Below, piece after piece: positions 34,486 through 43,392 of a DNA stretch of 64,000 nucleotides. This DNA is from CAVVDY01 sp963815775 (GTDB lineage: Bacteria > Acidobacteriota > Terriglobia > Terriglobales > Acidobacteriaceae), in contig CAWFIB010000015.1 in assembly GCA_963815775.1 (NCBI GenBank), forward strand, positions 1 through 64,000, written 5' to 3'. A program made the translations under genes and the position numbers. The stretch's first letter is position 1; each line of letters begins with the position of its first letter. The notes under the pieces are model-generated. The model saw only the letters and a list, made by a program, of their open reading frames with translations, was not told the origin of the DNA and did no database searches.

Positions 34486-35082
34486 ATGAAGATCTCTGCT
34501 CGGCTCCTCTGCGCTCTGTTGCTGCTCTGCGCGCCACTTCTGGCGCAATCGTCCGCCAATGATCCGGTTGAGGCGATTCGCCAGCCGGTCTGGAGCAAGG
34601 GAATTTTCCTGGGTGGCAGCACCTCGTTCGCGAATACGCCCAGCGCGCAAACATTTCTCGTCGGCGCGCGTCTGGGGCGCGTGCTGACACATCAGGTCGG
34701 CAGCAATTTCCTGCGCGGCACTTTCGAGATGGACCTCGACGTCATTCCCATCAACGAGTTCTGGTATGGCGGCAACGCGCAGTATGCAGCGGCGATCAAT
34801 CCCTTCATCGCCAAGTGGAACTTCACCCAAGGCTCCACCATCGCTCCCTGGATCGCGGCGGTGGGCGGAATCGTTTTCAGCACCAGCAATCTGCCTCCGG
34901 GAGACACCTCGACCGTCAACTTCACCAGCGGGCTTGAGTTGGGATCTCACTTCTTCCGCGCCAACCGTCAATCCGTCGACCTGGCGGTGAAGATCTATCA
35001 CCTGTCGAACGCATCGATCGGCAACAAGAATCCCGGCATCAACGGAGCAGTGCAGTTCACCGTGGGCTATAGCTGGTTCTAG
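34486..35082 (+). CDS. Acyloxyacyl hydrolase, PagL-like lipid A 3-O-deacylase
   Basis: Outer-membrane beta-barrel of 198 residues after a signal peptide (LLCALLLLCAPLLAQ). PF09411-type features are the amphipathic strands ending in Phe/Trp, the C-terminal aromatic residue (GYSWF) required for barrel insertion, and the active-site stretch IYHLSNASIGNKNPGIN with H172 and S174 as the catalytic pair. The Glu that completes the triad in Pseudomonas PagL aligns, by my reading, with Asn186. It would remove the 3-O-linked acyl chain of lipid A. A second homologue follows after a nested palindrome. The leader is highly structured. Confidence 0.8.
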   Translation: MKISARLLCALLLLCAPLLAQSSANDPVEAIRQPVWSKGIFLGGSTSFANTPSAQTFLVGARLGRVLTHQVGSNFLRGTFEMDLDVIPINEFWYGGNAQYAAAINPFIAKWNFTQGSTIAPWIAAVGGIVFSTSNLPPGDTSTVNFTSGLELGSHFFRANRQSVDLAVKIYHLSNASIGNKNPGINGAVQFTVGYSWF

Positions 35083-35122
35083 GTTGCCGAGTTCCCTCAT
35101 CGCGTCAGAGCACGACCTAGCA

Positions 35123-35429
35123 GGCTGCTGAAAACTCGCGTGGTGACATGATTCGCGTCAGGGCACGACCTCGGTCGTGCCGAAAAGGCTTCCCTTTGAG
35201 TACTTGTCATCCCGAACGCAGTGAGGGATCTGCTCTCGTATCATGTTGACAAAGAGTTTGTGGCAGCGCGTTGTTGCTTCCTGCGCATTGATTGTTCTTC
35301 TGCGCGCAAGAGCAGGTCCCTCGACGGCTGAAGCCGCCTCGGGATGACAAAACAAAAAGGAGTGCTCCGTTCGGCACGAATGAATTCGTGCCCTGACGCG
35401 AAGCTTCGCCCTGCTAAGTTTCAGCAGCC
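35123..35429. mobile_element. 307-bp nested palindrome, MITE-like element
   Basis: Five pairs of inverted arms nest around one centre: GGCTGCTGAAA (35123-35133) with 35419-35429; TTCGCGTCAGGGCACGA (35152-35168) with a perfect 17-bp complement at 35386-35402; TCGTGCCGAA (35175-35184) with 35370-35379; TTGTCATCCCGA (35204-35215) with 35339-35350; GAGGGATCTGCTC (35223-35235) with 35310-35322 (12 of 13). No transposase frame is inside. The layout suggests successive insertions of palindromic elements or a non-autonomous miniature element. Confidence 0.7.
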
Positions 35430-35456
35430 CGTAACGCTGTGCCGCATCCAAGTGGA

Positions 35457-36102
35457 ATGCGCTCCGCACGCGCCCAACGGACAGCAAAGCTCTTGGGCAC
35501 TGCCCTCTTCTGTGCCGCAGCGGTCGCCTTGTGCGCGCAGGAGGCGCCGCGAACCGGCTTGGAATGCGCTGCGCGATCCTTCCTGGAGTTACGGCTTCCA
35601 GGTCTACGGTGGCACGGCCACGATGGCCACTCCCCACATTCCGCATGCTCCGGGACGCTATCCCAGCAGCTTTGGCGCGGAGCTGCATTTTGGCCGCGTG
35701 CTCACTGGAGAGCACGGCGAGGGCTGGCGGCGCGGCACTTTCGAGTGGGACTTCAATGTCATCCCGGTGGTGCTGTACTTCGTCAATGGCAGGCAATACT
35801 ACATGGGCGGACTTGAGGCCATCGCACCGCGCTGGAACTTCACTCGCATCAGCAGGCGGATGGTGCCCTTCTTCGGCTTCGATGGAGGCATGCTCCTTGG
35901 GCCGCAGAAATTTCCTCCCGGCGATACGGCAAGGGCCAACTTCACCGCTGCGCTCGAGATGGGCGCTCATATCTTCACCAAACGCAGGCAGTCCTTCGAC
36001 ACCAGCATTCGCCTCTTTCATCTTTCCAATGCCGAGACCGGACGCTATAACCCCGGAGTTCCGCTGTCGATTCAGCTGATGCTGGGCTATACGTGGTTCT
36101 AG
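35457..36102 (+). pseudogene. Second PagL-like deacylase, signal peptide out of frame
   Basis: The mature barrel is read in frame 1 (WSYGFQVYGGTATMATPHIP, RGTFEWDFNVIPVVLYFVNG, LFHLSNAETGRYNPG, ending LMLGYTWF) and is clearly a paralogue of the upstream gene. A good signal peptide (MRSARAQRTAKLLGTALF then CAAAVALCAQEAP) sits in frame 3 from ATG 35457 and joins it after a net plus-one shift near 35540. Without the signal the frame-1 protein would start in repeat-derived sequence at 35344. Either a single-base error or a recent inactivation, 28 bp from the nested palindrome. The residue after H-x-S at the triad Glu position is Pro-like, so activity is doubtful even if restored. Confidence 0.7.
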
Positions 36103-36106
36103 GACA

Positions 36107-36388
36107 TCATTCCGGGGCATCTCCGGGATGCAGGCCCGGCTTGCGCAGCAACGTCATCGACACATACGCGCCGATCCACGAGCCCAACGCGGCGAAGCCC
36201 ACGTAGACCCAATTCCGCGTGTAGCTGATTACGGCAAATGCCGAGAGCAGGTACCAGACACTGCTCCAGGTGGCAGCCGGCACCCGGCGACGCGACGAAA
36301 CGGCGGCGTTGAACATCACATAGACGGCGTCCGTGGCGGCGGTCGAGGCCGCGACGCCAAGGGCTAGCAGGGGATCGATGTGGAGCAT
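36107..36388 (-). CDS. Small multi-pass membrane protein
   Basis: Protein of 93 residues with three hydrophobic stretches (LLALGVAASTAATDAVYVMF, WSSVWYLLSAFAVISYT, WVYVGFAALGSWIGAYVSMT) and a charged C-terminus. No known domain. ATG at 36388 with GAGG eight bases upstream. It ends four bases from the convergent pagL-like gene. Function unknown; the even spacing of helices and clean start argue that it is real. Confidence 0.65.
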   Translation of the reverse strand: MLHIDPLLALGVAASTAATDAVYVMFNAAVSSRRRVPAATWSSVWYLLSAFAVISYTRNWVYVGFAALGSWIGAYVSMTLLRKPGLHPGDAPE

Positions 36389-36575
36389 GGAGAAAACCTC
36401 GCAACAAGCCTGGAGATGAAATGAATCAAAGGAGGCCAGTTTAGCGCCGGCCGGTTCTCAGTTGCAGGAATTGGCCGCGGTCCGGGCCGCGTTTTCGATT
36501 GCGCCTCCGCAGCCGATATAATGAAAGATTCGTTGTCGTCCCGCAGTCCAGCTATTAATCCCTCGGAAGGACATT

Positions 36576-37976
36576 ATGCCGACAGATGTAGTCATGCCCC
36601 AGATGGGCGAGTCGATTTTTGAAGGAACCATCACCAAGTGGCTGAAGCAGCCCGGCGAAAAAGTGCAGCGTGACGAGCCGCTGTTTGAGATTTCGACCGA
36701 CAAAGTAGACGCCGAGATTCCCGCACCCGCGTCCGGCACGTTGCAGGAGATCAAGGTGCAGGCCGGCAATACGGTGCAGGTAAATACGATCGTGGGGGTC
36801 ATCGGCGACGGTGATGGCGCGGGCGCGGCGGCTCCTGCTGCAGCGGCTCCGGCTCCGGCGAAGCAAGCGGCTCCTCCGGCGGCCCAAGCTGCGCCAGCGG
36901 CCCCGGCTCCCGCCGCGGTCCCGGCGGATTTGGCGGAAGACGAGAAGGAAGGCATCGAGCGACAAGAGCAGGGCACAGTCGCAGAAAGCGGCGAGCAAGG
37001 CCGCATTCGCTCCAGCCCGCTGGTGCGCAAGATCGCCAAAGAGAACAACATCAACCTGGCGCAGGTTCCCGGCACCGGGCTCGGAGGCCGCATCACCAAG
37101 GAGGACATCGAGGCCTTCGTTGCCAAGTACGGCAAGGGAGGAGCAGCACCCGCCGCACAGCCTGCCGCTGCGCAGCCCGCCGCGCCTGCTCCGGCATATA
37201 CACCTCCGGCCGCTCCGGCGCCCAGCGTCCCGACTCCCACAGGCCCCATGCAGCCGGTTGGCGGCATTACCCCGGGCGAGATCGTGCCCATGTCGGTGAT
37301 GCGCAAGAAGATTGCCGAGCACATGATCCTGTCCAAGCGCACCAGCGCGCATGTGCATGGGGTCTTCGAAGTCGACATCACCCGCGTGGTGAAGATCCGC
37401 GAGAGACGGCGTCACGAATTCGAGAAGGCCACCGGTCTGAAGCTGACCTTTACACCCTTCTTCGCACGCGCCGCCGTGCACGGCATCCGCAAGTGGCCGA
37501 TCATCAACTCCTCAGTCGAAGGCGAGAACATTCACTATCATCCCTCCATCAACCTCGGCATCGCCGTGTCGCTCGACTGGGGACTGATTGTCCCGGTGGT
37601 AAAGAATGCCGAGGAGCGCAGCTTCGTCGGATTGCAGAAGGCGATCACCGACCTGGGCGAGCGCGCTCGCTCCAAGAAGCTGAAGCCGGACGAGGTACAG
37701 GGCGGCACCTTCACCATTACCAATCCCGGCGTCTTCGGCGCCAAGTTCGGCATGCCGATCATCAATCAGCCGCAGGTGGCCATCCTGGGCGTGGGCGGTA
37801 TCGTCAAGAAGCCCGTGGTCGTGACCGACGCTGACGGCGCCGACTCGATCGCCATTCGCTCCATGATGCACCTGAGCATCGGCTACGATCACCGCATCAT
37901 CGACGGCGCGGTTGCCGACCAGTTCATGGCAGACGTGAAGAAGTATCTGGAGAACTGGAACGAGGAGATCCTGTAG
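36576..37976 (+). CDS. Dihydrolipoamide acyltransferase (E2) of a 2-oxoacid dehydrogenase complex
   Basis: E2 core subunit of 466 residues. Lipoyl domain 1-80 with the modified Lys43 in EISTDKVDAEIPAP; Ala/Pro-rich swinging linker; E3-binding domain around 145-185 (RSSPLVRKIAKENNINLAQV, then GTGLGGRITKEDI); second linker; catalytic domain from about 225, with YDHRIIDG holding H439 and D443. DKVDAE around the lipoyl Lys is typical of SucB-like (2-oxoglutarate) and of broad E2 proteins, so acetyl or succinyl specificity is open. GGAAGG before the ATG. Single gene here, with E1 and E3 elsewhere. Confidence 0.88.
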   Translation: MPTDVVMPQMGESIFEGTITKWLKQPGEKVQRDEPLFEISTDKVDAEIPAPASGTLQEIKVQAGNTVQVNTIVGVIGDGDGAGAAAPAAAAPAPAKQAAPPAAQAAPAAPAPAAVPADLAEDEKEGIERQEQGTVAESGEQGRIRSSPLVRKIAKENNINLAQVPGTGLGGRITKEDIEAFVAKYGKGGAAPAAQPAAAQPAAPAPAYTPPAAPAPSVPTPTGPMQPVGGITPGEIVPMSVMRKKIAEHMILSKRTSAHVHGVFEVDITRVVKIRERRRHEFEKATGLKLTFTPFFARAAVHGIRKWPIINSSVEGENIHYHPSINLGIAVSLDWGLIVPVVKNAEERSFVGLQKAITDLGERARSKKLKPDEVQGGTFTITNPGVFGAKFGMPIINQPQVAILGVGGIVKKPVVVTDADGADSIAIRSMMHLSIGYDHRIIDGAVADQFMADVKKYLENWNEEIL

Positions 37977-38205
37977 GAAGTTGTCGATCGCCGGTTGTCA
38001 GTTGTCAGCAAAACCGAAGATTCACCACCGAGGCGCGGAGGCAGGCGGATTTATACCGTGCAATCCGTGCCTTGTCGTTTCCACGGTTGTGATCACACGC
38101 CCTTCGGGCTCTATGCCCTGCGTGGAGAGCTTATGTTTTTACTAACAACCGACAACCGACGACCGACAACTTGTTCTCCGCACCTGTAGAATCACTTCAG
38201 TACTC

Positions 38206-38544
38206 ATGAGTGCCTTCTCCGATTTTCCTGGCGAGGCTGACGAGCCCAACAACCCAGGGCCCGTGCTGGTGGCGCCACCGCCGGAGCGCCCTTCGCGCTC
38301 GCAGCTCTGGATGAACCGTGTCTGGCTGGTGGTTTTCGTCCTCTTCTGCCTGGAAATCGGCATCGTACTCATCGTAGGGCCCTGGACTCGCGCCTGGACG
38401 GAGAACTCACTTACCATGAGCTATCCGGCGCTTCGCGAATTTCTCATGAACGGCTTCGTTCGAGGCGCCGTAACCGGGATTGGGATAATAGATTTCTGGA
38501 TAGGGATTGCCCGGGCAGTCACCTATCGAGAAACAGTTCCTTAA
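38206..38544 (+). CDS. Single- or two-pass membrane protein of unknown function
   Basis: Protein of 112 residues: acidic, Pro-rich N-terminus (PGPVLVAPPPERPSRSQ), a strong helix (RVWLVVFVLFCLEIGIVLIV), a short loop and a second, weaker helix (GAVTGIGIIDFWIGIARAVT). Looks real by composition and ATG placement. The upstream 230 bp hold GACAACCGACGACCGACAAC-type microrepeats with a complementary stretch near 37985. It precedes the LOG-family gene on the same strand and may be cotranscribed. Confidence 0.6.
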   Translation: MSAFSDFPGEADEPNNPGPVLVAPPPERPSRSQLWMNRVWLVVFVLFCLEIGIVLIVGPWTRAWTENSLTMSYPALREFLMNGFVRGAVTGIGIIDFWIGIARAVTYRETVP

Positions 38545-38596
38545 TTCAAGAACTACCGGTTCCCAAGCAAATCGCAAAGTTCTACCAACTCCCAAC

Positions 38597-39493
38597 ATGG
38601 CCGACAACGATAACAAACCTTCCCACCATAGCCATCGCGCTCCGCTGGCCTACGAGAACAAGAGGTTTCTGGACAGCCCCGACGGGCGCATTCTGCGTAT
38701 CCTGTCGGAGTATCAGGAGCCGCTGTCGCGCTTCCGGCGCGAGCGTATTCAGGACACCATCGTTTTTTTTGGATCGGCGCGATTTCACAGCCAGTCGGAT
38801 GCCGAACAAGCCATCACGCTGCTGGAACGGTCGCACTCGAAGAAGCTGGCCCCTCCCGATGAACAGGAGCGGATGCGTCACGCCAAATCGGACGTGCAGA
38901 TGGCGCGCTACTACGAAGACGCCCGCCAACTGGCCTTCAAGATTACCCAATGGACCAAGACGCTAAGCCAGTCGCGTCATCGCTTCGTCGTCTGCACGGG
39001 CGGCGGCCCGGGAATCATGGAGGCGGCCAATCGCGGCGCTTTCGAAGCGGGTGGCAAGTCGATCGGCATGAACATCAATCTGCCCTTCGAGCAGACTCCC
39101 AACCGCTACATCACGCCTGAGCTCAATTTCGAGTTCCACTACTTTTTCATGCGCAAGCTATGGTTCGCTTACCTGGCCAAGGCGCTGGTAGTCTTCCCCG
39201 GCGGGTTCGGCACCTTCGATGAGCTCTTCGAACTGCTGACCCTGGCGCAGACCGAAAAGTTGGCGAAACGCATCTGCGTCATTGTCTACGGCAAAGAGTA
39301 CTGGGACCGTGTGGTCAATTTCCAGGCCCTGGTCGACGCCGGAACCATCTCTCCGAATGATCTCGATCTGTTTCACTTTGTGAACTCGCCACAGGAGGCG
39401 TTCGAGCAGTTGCGCAGCCATCTCGAGCTGCATCACCTGGAGCAGCACAACCACCGCGACAAAGAACCGGAAATCGCCAAAACCAGGCCGTGA
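38597..39493 (+). CDS. LOG/TIGR00730-type nucleotide phosphoribohydrolase family protein
   Basis: Rossmann-fold protein of 298 residues with both family signatures: GGGPGIMEAANRGA (135-148) and PGGFGTFDE (201-209), which in LOG enzymes bind the ribose phosphate and cleave the N-glycosidic bond of AMP-type nucleotides. It is longer than plant-type LOG (about 215), with an extra N-terminal helix region (FFGSARFHSQSDAEQAITLL and beyond), as in the bacterial long form. ATG 38597 (MADNDNK) begins the recognisable protein; the frame to 38507 overlaps the previous gene. Followed by a clear terminator. Confidence 0.85.
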   Translation: MADNDNKPSHHSHRAPLAYENKRFLDSPDGRILRILSEYQEPLSRFRRERIQDTIVFFGSARFHSQSDAEQAITLLERSHSKKLAPPDEQERMRHAKSDVQMARYYEDARQLAFKITQWTKTLSQSRHRFVVCTGGGPGIMEAANRGAFEAGGKSIGMNINLPFEQTPNRYITPELNFEFHYFFMRKLWFAYLAKALVVFPGGFGTFDELFELLTLAQTEKLAKRICVIVYGKEYWDRVVNFQALVDAGTISPNDLDLFHFVNSPQEAFEQLRSHLELHHLEQHNHRDKEPEIAKTRP

Positions 39494-39524
39494 GCGGTCG
39501 CCGAGGGTCGATGAGCCGAGGGAG

Positions 39525-39557
39525 AAAACCGTTCAAGCGCGACGCCTGAACGGTTTT
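39525..39557. terminator. Bidirectional rho-independent terminator
   Basis: AAAACCGTTCA (39525-39535), an 11-base loop, then TGAACGGTTTT (39547-39557): a perfect 11-bp stem bounded by A and T runs, between two convergent genes. It would serve both the LOG gene and the phytase-like gene. Confidence 0.85.
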
Positions 39558-39580
39558 GTTGATCTGCTGACGGATTCGGC

Positions 39581-40996
39581 TTACGGCCGGGCAACCGAGG
39601 GAACCTGGGGAACATACTTCGATCCGCCCAGGTCGTCGTCGGTAAATCCGAAGACATAGAACTGGTTGGGATTGCTGTTCTCCTGGTTGTCGTAGTCCTG
39701 CAGGAAGTCGTTATCGTTGGCGACCCACAGGGTGTGATAGGTCGTCCCGTTGTAAGCGACATCGCCAGCCAGCGCAAATCCCTCCAGCTTGGCAGGAATC
39801 TTGTCGGAGGTGATGCCGTTGGCGTTCAGCACCTTCACGATGTCCAGGAACAGGGTCTTGGGCACTGCGTTCTTGGCGGCGTCGGTGCCGTTCATGTCGG
39901 TAACGTCGACGGCGTTTGAGATATCGATCTTGAAGGCCTGCTTGATCTTGGCATTGGAGCCGTCGCCCAGGCCCTTGCCGTCGCGCTCATCTACCAGGAA
40001 TTCGTGGTCATTCAGCGCAACGATGTCGCTCACGCCGGAGCCCGTGGTCAACAGATAGGCGTATTCGTGAGTGGTCAGTCCAGTGGCGACGTCGATGGTC
40101 ACGAAGCGAAGCAGGTTCTTGGCGTCGCCTCCCAACGCCTTGTCCTGAATCAGGGCGGCTTGCATCATGCCAACCAGAGTGCGGCCGTCAGGGGTGATCG
40201 CCAGGCCTTCCATGCCTTTGTTGGCAGTGCGGCCGCTGGTGTTGTTGGCGATTTCATCGCTGCCAACCGGATACTTGTTGGCAACGAAAAGATGGGCAGG
40301 CAGGGTGAAGGTGCGCAGACGGCGGCCGGTCGCGCGATCGAACTCATAGACGTACGGACCGTACTCGTCGGACATATAAACCGCGCGGCCGTTGCTCGAG
40401 ACGCGCACCGACTCCAGATCGAAGCGAGCGTCCATCGGGTCGGCCGAAGTTGTATCGGGATTGAAGTTATCGGAGCGGCCGGAGAAGTAGTAGGTTTTGG
40501 GGCCGTTTTCCTCCGGAGCGCCGGGACCAACGCCCAAACCGTCGCCGGTTCCGTAGGTGAGCGGATCAGAGCTGTACAACAGGGTCGTCGACTGCAAGGT
40601 CGGGGTCAGCGTGAACGGCAAGCTCGGAGTCAGGGACAAGGCCCGCCGCTGGTTGAGGGCAAGATCCATCGTCACCGTATGGAAGCGCGGGATGTAGGTG
40701 ACCGTGTCATCGATCAGGCTGTCATAGCTGAGGGCGTTGGGTCCGCGGTCTGGTACCGCGATAAACGTGTTGCCCCAGGCCCATGCGAAGCCGGAGCCTA
40801 GTCCACCCAGCAGGGTCTTGGCCACGCCGTTCTCCATCGTGCCTTGAAGACCAGACAGATCGGTGTAGTATCCGGCGCGCGAGCCGGTTAAGGTTCCGTT
40901 GGCCAACAGGATGGGGCCGGCAGCAAATGCCTGCACAGTTGCAACGACGACAGCGGCAAGTATGAAAAGACTGAGACACACAGGCCTCTTGTGCAT
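39581..40996 (-). CDS. Secreted esterase-like phytase family protein (PF13449 type)
   Basis: Exported protein of 471 residues with a signal peptide (LSLFILAAVVVATVQAFA). Beta-propeller-like blades with the family signatures AVPDRGPNALSYDSL, FDLESVRVSSNGRAVYMSDE (acidic metal-binding residues), GMEGLAITPDGRTLVGMMQA and KLEGFALAGDV, and the closing LWVANDNDF. Members are linked to phosphoester or ester hydrolysis outside the cell, with little biochemistry known. GGAG just before the start. It shares a terminator with the convergent LOG gene and a 185-bp divergent promoter zone with the peptidase. Confidence 0.78.
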   Translation of the reverse strand: MHKRPVCLSLFILAAVVVATVQAFAAGPILLANGTLTGSRAGYYTDLSGLQGTMENGVAKTLLGGLGSGFAWAWGNTFIAVPDRGPNALSYDSLIDDTVTYIPRFHTVTMDLALNQRRALSLTPSLPFTLTPTLQSTTLLYSSDPLTYGTGDGLGVGPGAPEENGPKTYYFSGRSDNFNPDTTSADPMDARFDLESVRVSSNGRAVYMSDEYGPYVYEFDRATGRRLRTFTLPAHLFVANKYPVGSDEIANNTSGRTANKGMEGLAITPDGRTLVGMMQAALIQDKALGGDAKNLLRFVTIDVATGLTTHEYAYLLTTGSGVSDIVALNDHEFLVDERDGKGLGDGSNAKIKQAFKIDISNAVDVTDMNGTDAAKNAVPKTLFLDIVKVLNANGITSDKIPAKLEGFALAGDVAYNGTTYHTLWVANDNDFLQDYDNQENSNPNQFYVFGFTDDDLGGSKYVPQVPSVARP

Positions 40997-41181
40997 GTTT
41001 TCTCCTCGATGAGAAATGAGCGAAGCCTCTCGATAATAGAGACGCAGCGGTCAGGCTAGCTTGAATTTCCAGAGAATTGACGGCGACAGCAGTGTTAATA
41101 GATTCGTTTATGCCTAACAGGAAACTCCGCCCACGAAGCCAGGGGACCAAGAGAACCTGGTGACAAGGCTAAAATCCATTC

Positions 41182-42543
41182 ATGCGATCGCGCTTCTGTT
41201 TCCATTACGTGTGGTTTGCTCTGTTTGTCCTCTTGGCGCTTCAAACCCTGGCCCTCGACCGCCAGGCTAATGCCGACTATCGGGCGCGCCGTCTGGCCCT
41301 GGCGCAGAAGCTCGATGGCGGAGTGGCCGTCATCTTCGCGGGAACCGAGGCGGACGGGCCTGACGCGACTTCCGGCTTTCGACAGGACGACAACTTCTTT
41401 TATCTGTCCGGTTCCACCGAGCCGGGAGCGGCCCTGGTCATCGCGCCCGCATTCAACCAAAACCCGCTGCGGCCTTACACCGAGATCCTGTTTCTTCCGG
41501 CGCGCAACCTGACACAGGAGAAATGGACCGGCCCCAAGCTCGGGCCGAATGATCCACAGGCGCCGGCCATTACCGGCTTCGATCATGTTGCCAGCCTCGA
41601 TACGCTGTCTGCCGAGGTCGCCAAGCTGCTGGCAGCGGGACGCCCGGCGATCTATCTGGATATGCCGGAGAGCGGCAAGCAAAATGCCGCGTCCCGATTT
41701 CTGGAATGGGCGCATCGTGCGAACACGCTGCCGATGCGGACCGCGGTCACCGATGCGAAGCCGGCCCTGGCAGAGCTGCGGGTAATCAAGGACGCCGGCG
41801 AGATCGAACGCATCCGGCACGCGACGGAGGCGTCGATGGCAGCGCACATGGCGGCGCTGAAGATGATCAAACCGGGCTTGAATGAACACGACGTTGCCAC
41901 CCGCATGATTTACGAATTCATGAAGGGGGGATGCGAGCGTCCGGCCTACGCGCCCATTGTGGGGGCCGGCTTCGACTCGACCGTCCTGCACTACTCCGCC
42001 GACGATCAGCCCATCCGGGACGGTGATGTGGTGGTGATGGACGTTGCCGGTGAGTATGCGATGTACGCCTCCGACATTACGCGCACCGCTCCTGCCAGCG
42101 GCAAGTTCAGTGCAAGGCAGAGGGAGATCTATGACATCGTTTTGGGCGCACAGCAAGCGGCGATCAAAGCGTTCAAGCCGGGTCAATACTCGTTGCGAGG
42201 CCCGAACTCGCTCTACAAGATTGCCTATGACTACATCAACACCCACGGCAAGGACCTGCACGGCCAGCCGCTGGGAGAGTACTTCATCCACGGTCTGGGG
42301 CACTACGTTGGACTCGACGTGCATGATGTAGGAGATGCGAATGCCATGCTTGGTCCGGGCATGGTCTTCACCATCGAGCCCGGGATCTATATTCCCGAAG
42401 AGAAGATCGGCGTTCGCATTGAAGACATCTTCTGGGTCGATCCCGGCGGCAAGCTGGTAGACCTGACTCAGTCGCTGCCGCATACGGCGGATGAGGTGGA
42501 AGCGGCCATTATGGGAACGTACAAGCCACCGAGCTCGAATTGA
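41182..42543 (+). CDS. pepP: Xaa-Pro aminopeptidase (M24B), exported
   Basis: Metallopeptidase of 453 residues releasing N-terminal residues before proline. An N-terminal hydrophobic stretch (FALFVLLALQTLALD) suggests export or anchoring. The AMP_N domain spans about 30-160, the pita-bread domain 200-440. The five dinuclear metal ligands are D287, D298 (VVMDVAGEYAMYASDITRT), H374 (HGLGHYVGLDVHD), E399 (FTIEPGIY) and E414 (GVRIED). Complete and normal in length. Followed by a small membrane peptide and bioY on the same strand. Confidence 0.9.
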   Translation: MRSRFCFHYVWFALFVLLALQTLALDRQANADYRARRLALAQKLDGGVAVIFAGTEADGPDATSGFRQDDNFFYLSGSTEPGAALVIAPAFNQNPLRPYTEILFLPARNLTQEKWTGPKLGPNDPQAPAITGFDHVASLDTLSAEVAKLLAAGRPAIYLDMPESGKQNAASRFLEWAHRANTLPMRTAVTDAKPALAELRVIKDAGEIERIRHATEASMAAHMAALKMIKPGLNEHDVATRMIYEFMKGGCERPAYAPIVGAGFDSTVLHYSADDQPIRDGDVVVMDVAGEYAMYASDITRTAPASGKFSARQREIYDIVLGAQQAAIKAFKPGQYSLRGPNSLYKIAYDYINTHGKDLHGQPLGEYFIHGLGHYVGLDVHDVGDANAMLGPGMVFTIEPGIYIPEEKIGVRIEDIFWVDPGGKLVDLTQSLPHTADEVEAAIMGTYKPPSSN

Positions 42544-42582
42544 CGCTGCTGAAGGCCGGCCTCTCTGGTATGCTGACTGTCT

Positions 42583-42753
42583 GTGGTGATCAAGGTCCTG
42601 TTTGTCGCACTTATACTGAGCACCGCAGCGCTGGTGGCCGTAGGCATTGCAATCTTCGTCCGGGTCCGGCGACACCTGCACGTAGCAAAGTCGGATGCCG
42701 AGACACCCTCGGGGAGCAAAGCATCCGTCCAGGACCGAGGGCCCGCCCAATAA
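42583..42753 (+). CDS. Small single-pass membrane peptide
   Basis: A 56-codon frame (GTG start, stop at 42751-42753) between pepP and bioY: VIKVLFVALILSTAALVAVG, then IAIFVRVRR and a polar tail ending DRGPAQ. One helix followed by a basic stop-transfer and a disordered tail is a common small-protein layout. Its stop is ten bases before the bioY start, with the bioY ribosome site (AAGGAG) overlapping the stop. No ribosome site is clear for this frame, so it remains tentative. No function. Confidence 0.4.
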   Translation: MVIKVLFVALILSTAALVAVGIAIFVRVRRHLHVAKSDAETPSGSKASVQDRGPAQ

Positions 42754-42763
42754 GGAGCAAGTC

Positions 42764-43324
42764 ATGGCAAAGGTAATGGGAGTGGGTGAGAGTACAACCG
42801 CGCATTCGCTCGGCGGGATGCGCCAGGTTGCCATTGTGGTGTGCGCCAGCGCGGTCATCGCGGTTTGCGCCAGGCTGATGCTTCCCTTGCCGTTCACTCC
42901 GGTCCCGCTAACGCTGGCAAACTTTGGCGTGCTGCTGGTGGGACTGACCCTGGGCAGCAAGCGCGGCTTCGCTGCGGCGGCACTGTACCTGGGCTGGGGC
43001 GCGATGGGTCTGCCGGTATTCGCGGGGCCCAGTGGCATCGCGGAGTTGCTCGGCCCGACCGCCGGATATCTGTGGGCGTATCCCGTGATGGCTTTCGTCG
43101 CAGGCTGGATCGCGGAACGTGGCGCGCGCAGCTTTACTCGTAACCTGGTCGGCGGAATCTTCGGTGAGCTGGTGCTGTTTGCCGGCGGCGTAGCATGGCT
43201 TGCGGTTATCACCCATAGCTGGCAACACGCGGCCATCTTCGGGCTTTACCCGTTCGTCGCTGCGGAAGTAATGAAAGTGATGGTGGCGGCCGCCGCGGCC
43301 CGCCGCTTACAATCACGCTTCTAA
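42764..43324 (+). CDS. bioY: Biotin transporter substrate-binding component BioY
   Basis: Membrane protein of 186 residues, the S component of an ECF-type biotin transporter. Six helices; family stretches LPFTPVPLTLANFGVLLVGL, GSKRGFAAAALYLGWGAMGL, VFAGPSGIAELLGPTAGYLW and GLYPFVAAEVMKV. The L-P-F-T-P-V-P and G-P-T-A-G-Y-L motifs are diagnostic. The start at 42764 has AAGGAG eight bases upstream; the longer frame is not used. No bioM or bioN nearby, so solitary BioY or a shared ECF module is likely. Confidence 0.92.
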   Translation: MAKVMGVGESTTAHSLGGMRQVAIVVCASAVIAVCARLMLPLPFTPVPLTLANFGVLLVGLTLGSKRGFAAAALYLGWGAMGLPVFAGPSGIAELLGPTAGYLWAYPVMAFVAGWIAERGARSFTRNLVGGIFGELVLFAGGVAWLAVITHSWQHAAIFGLYPFVAAEVMKVMVAAAAARRLQSRF

Positions 43325-43392
43325 CACGCTTTATCTGGAGTTCCACTGGACCTCCTCCTAGTCTTGTCTCTGGCAACAGCCGGTCGATCATT

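Noticed and set aside
36458..37481. Gly/Ala/Arg-rich frames antisense to the E2 gene
   Set aside because: Produced by the Ala/Pro linker codons of the E2 protein; no ribosome site or family.
41095..43236. Open frame of 713 codons on the minus strand
   Set aside because: Antisense to pepP and bioY, which have complete catalytic and membrane motifs; no domain in the antisense product.
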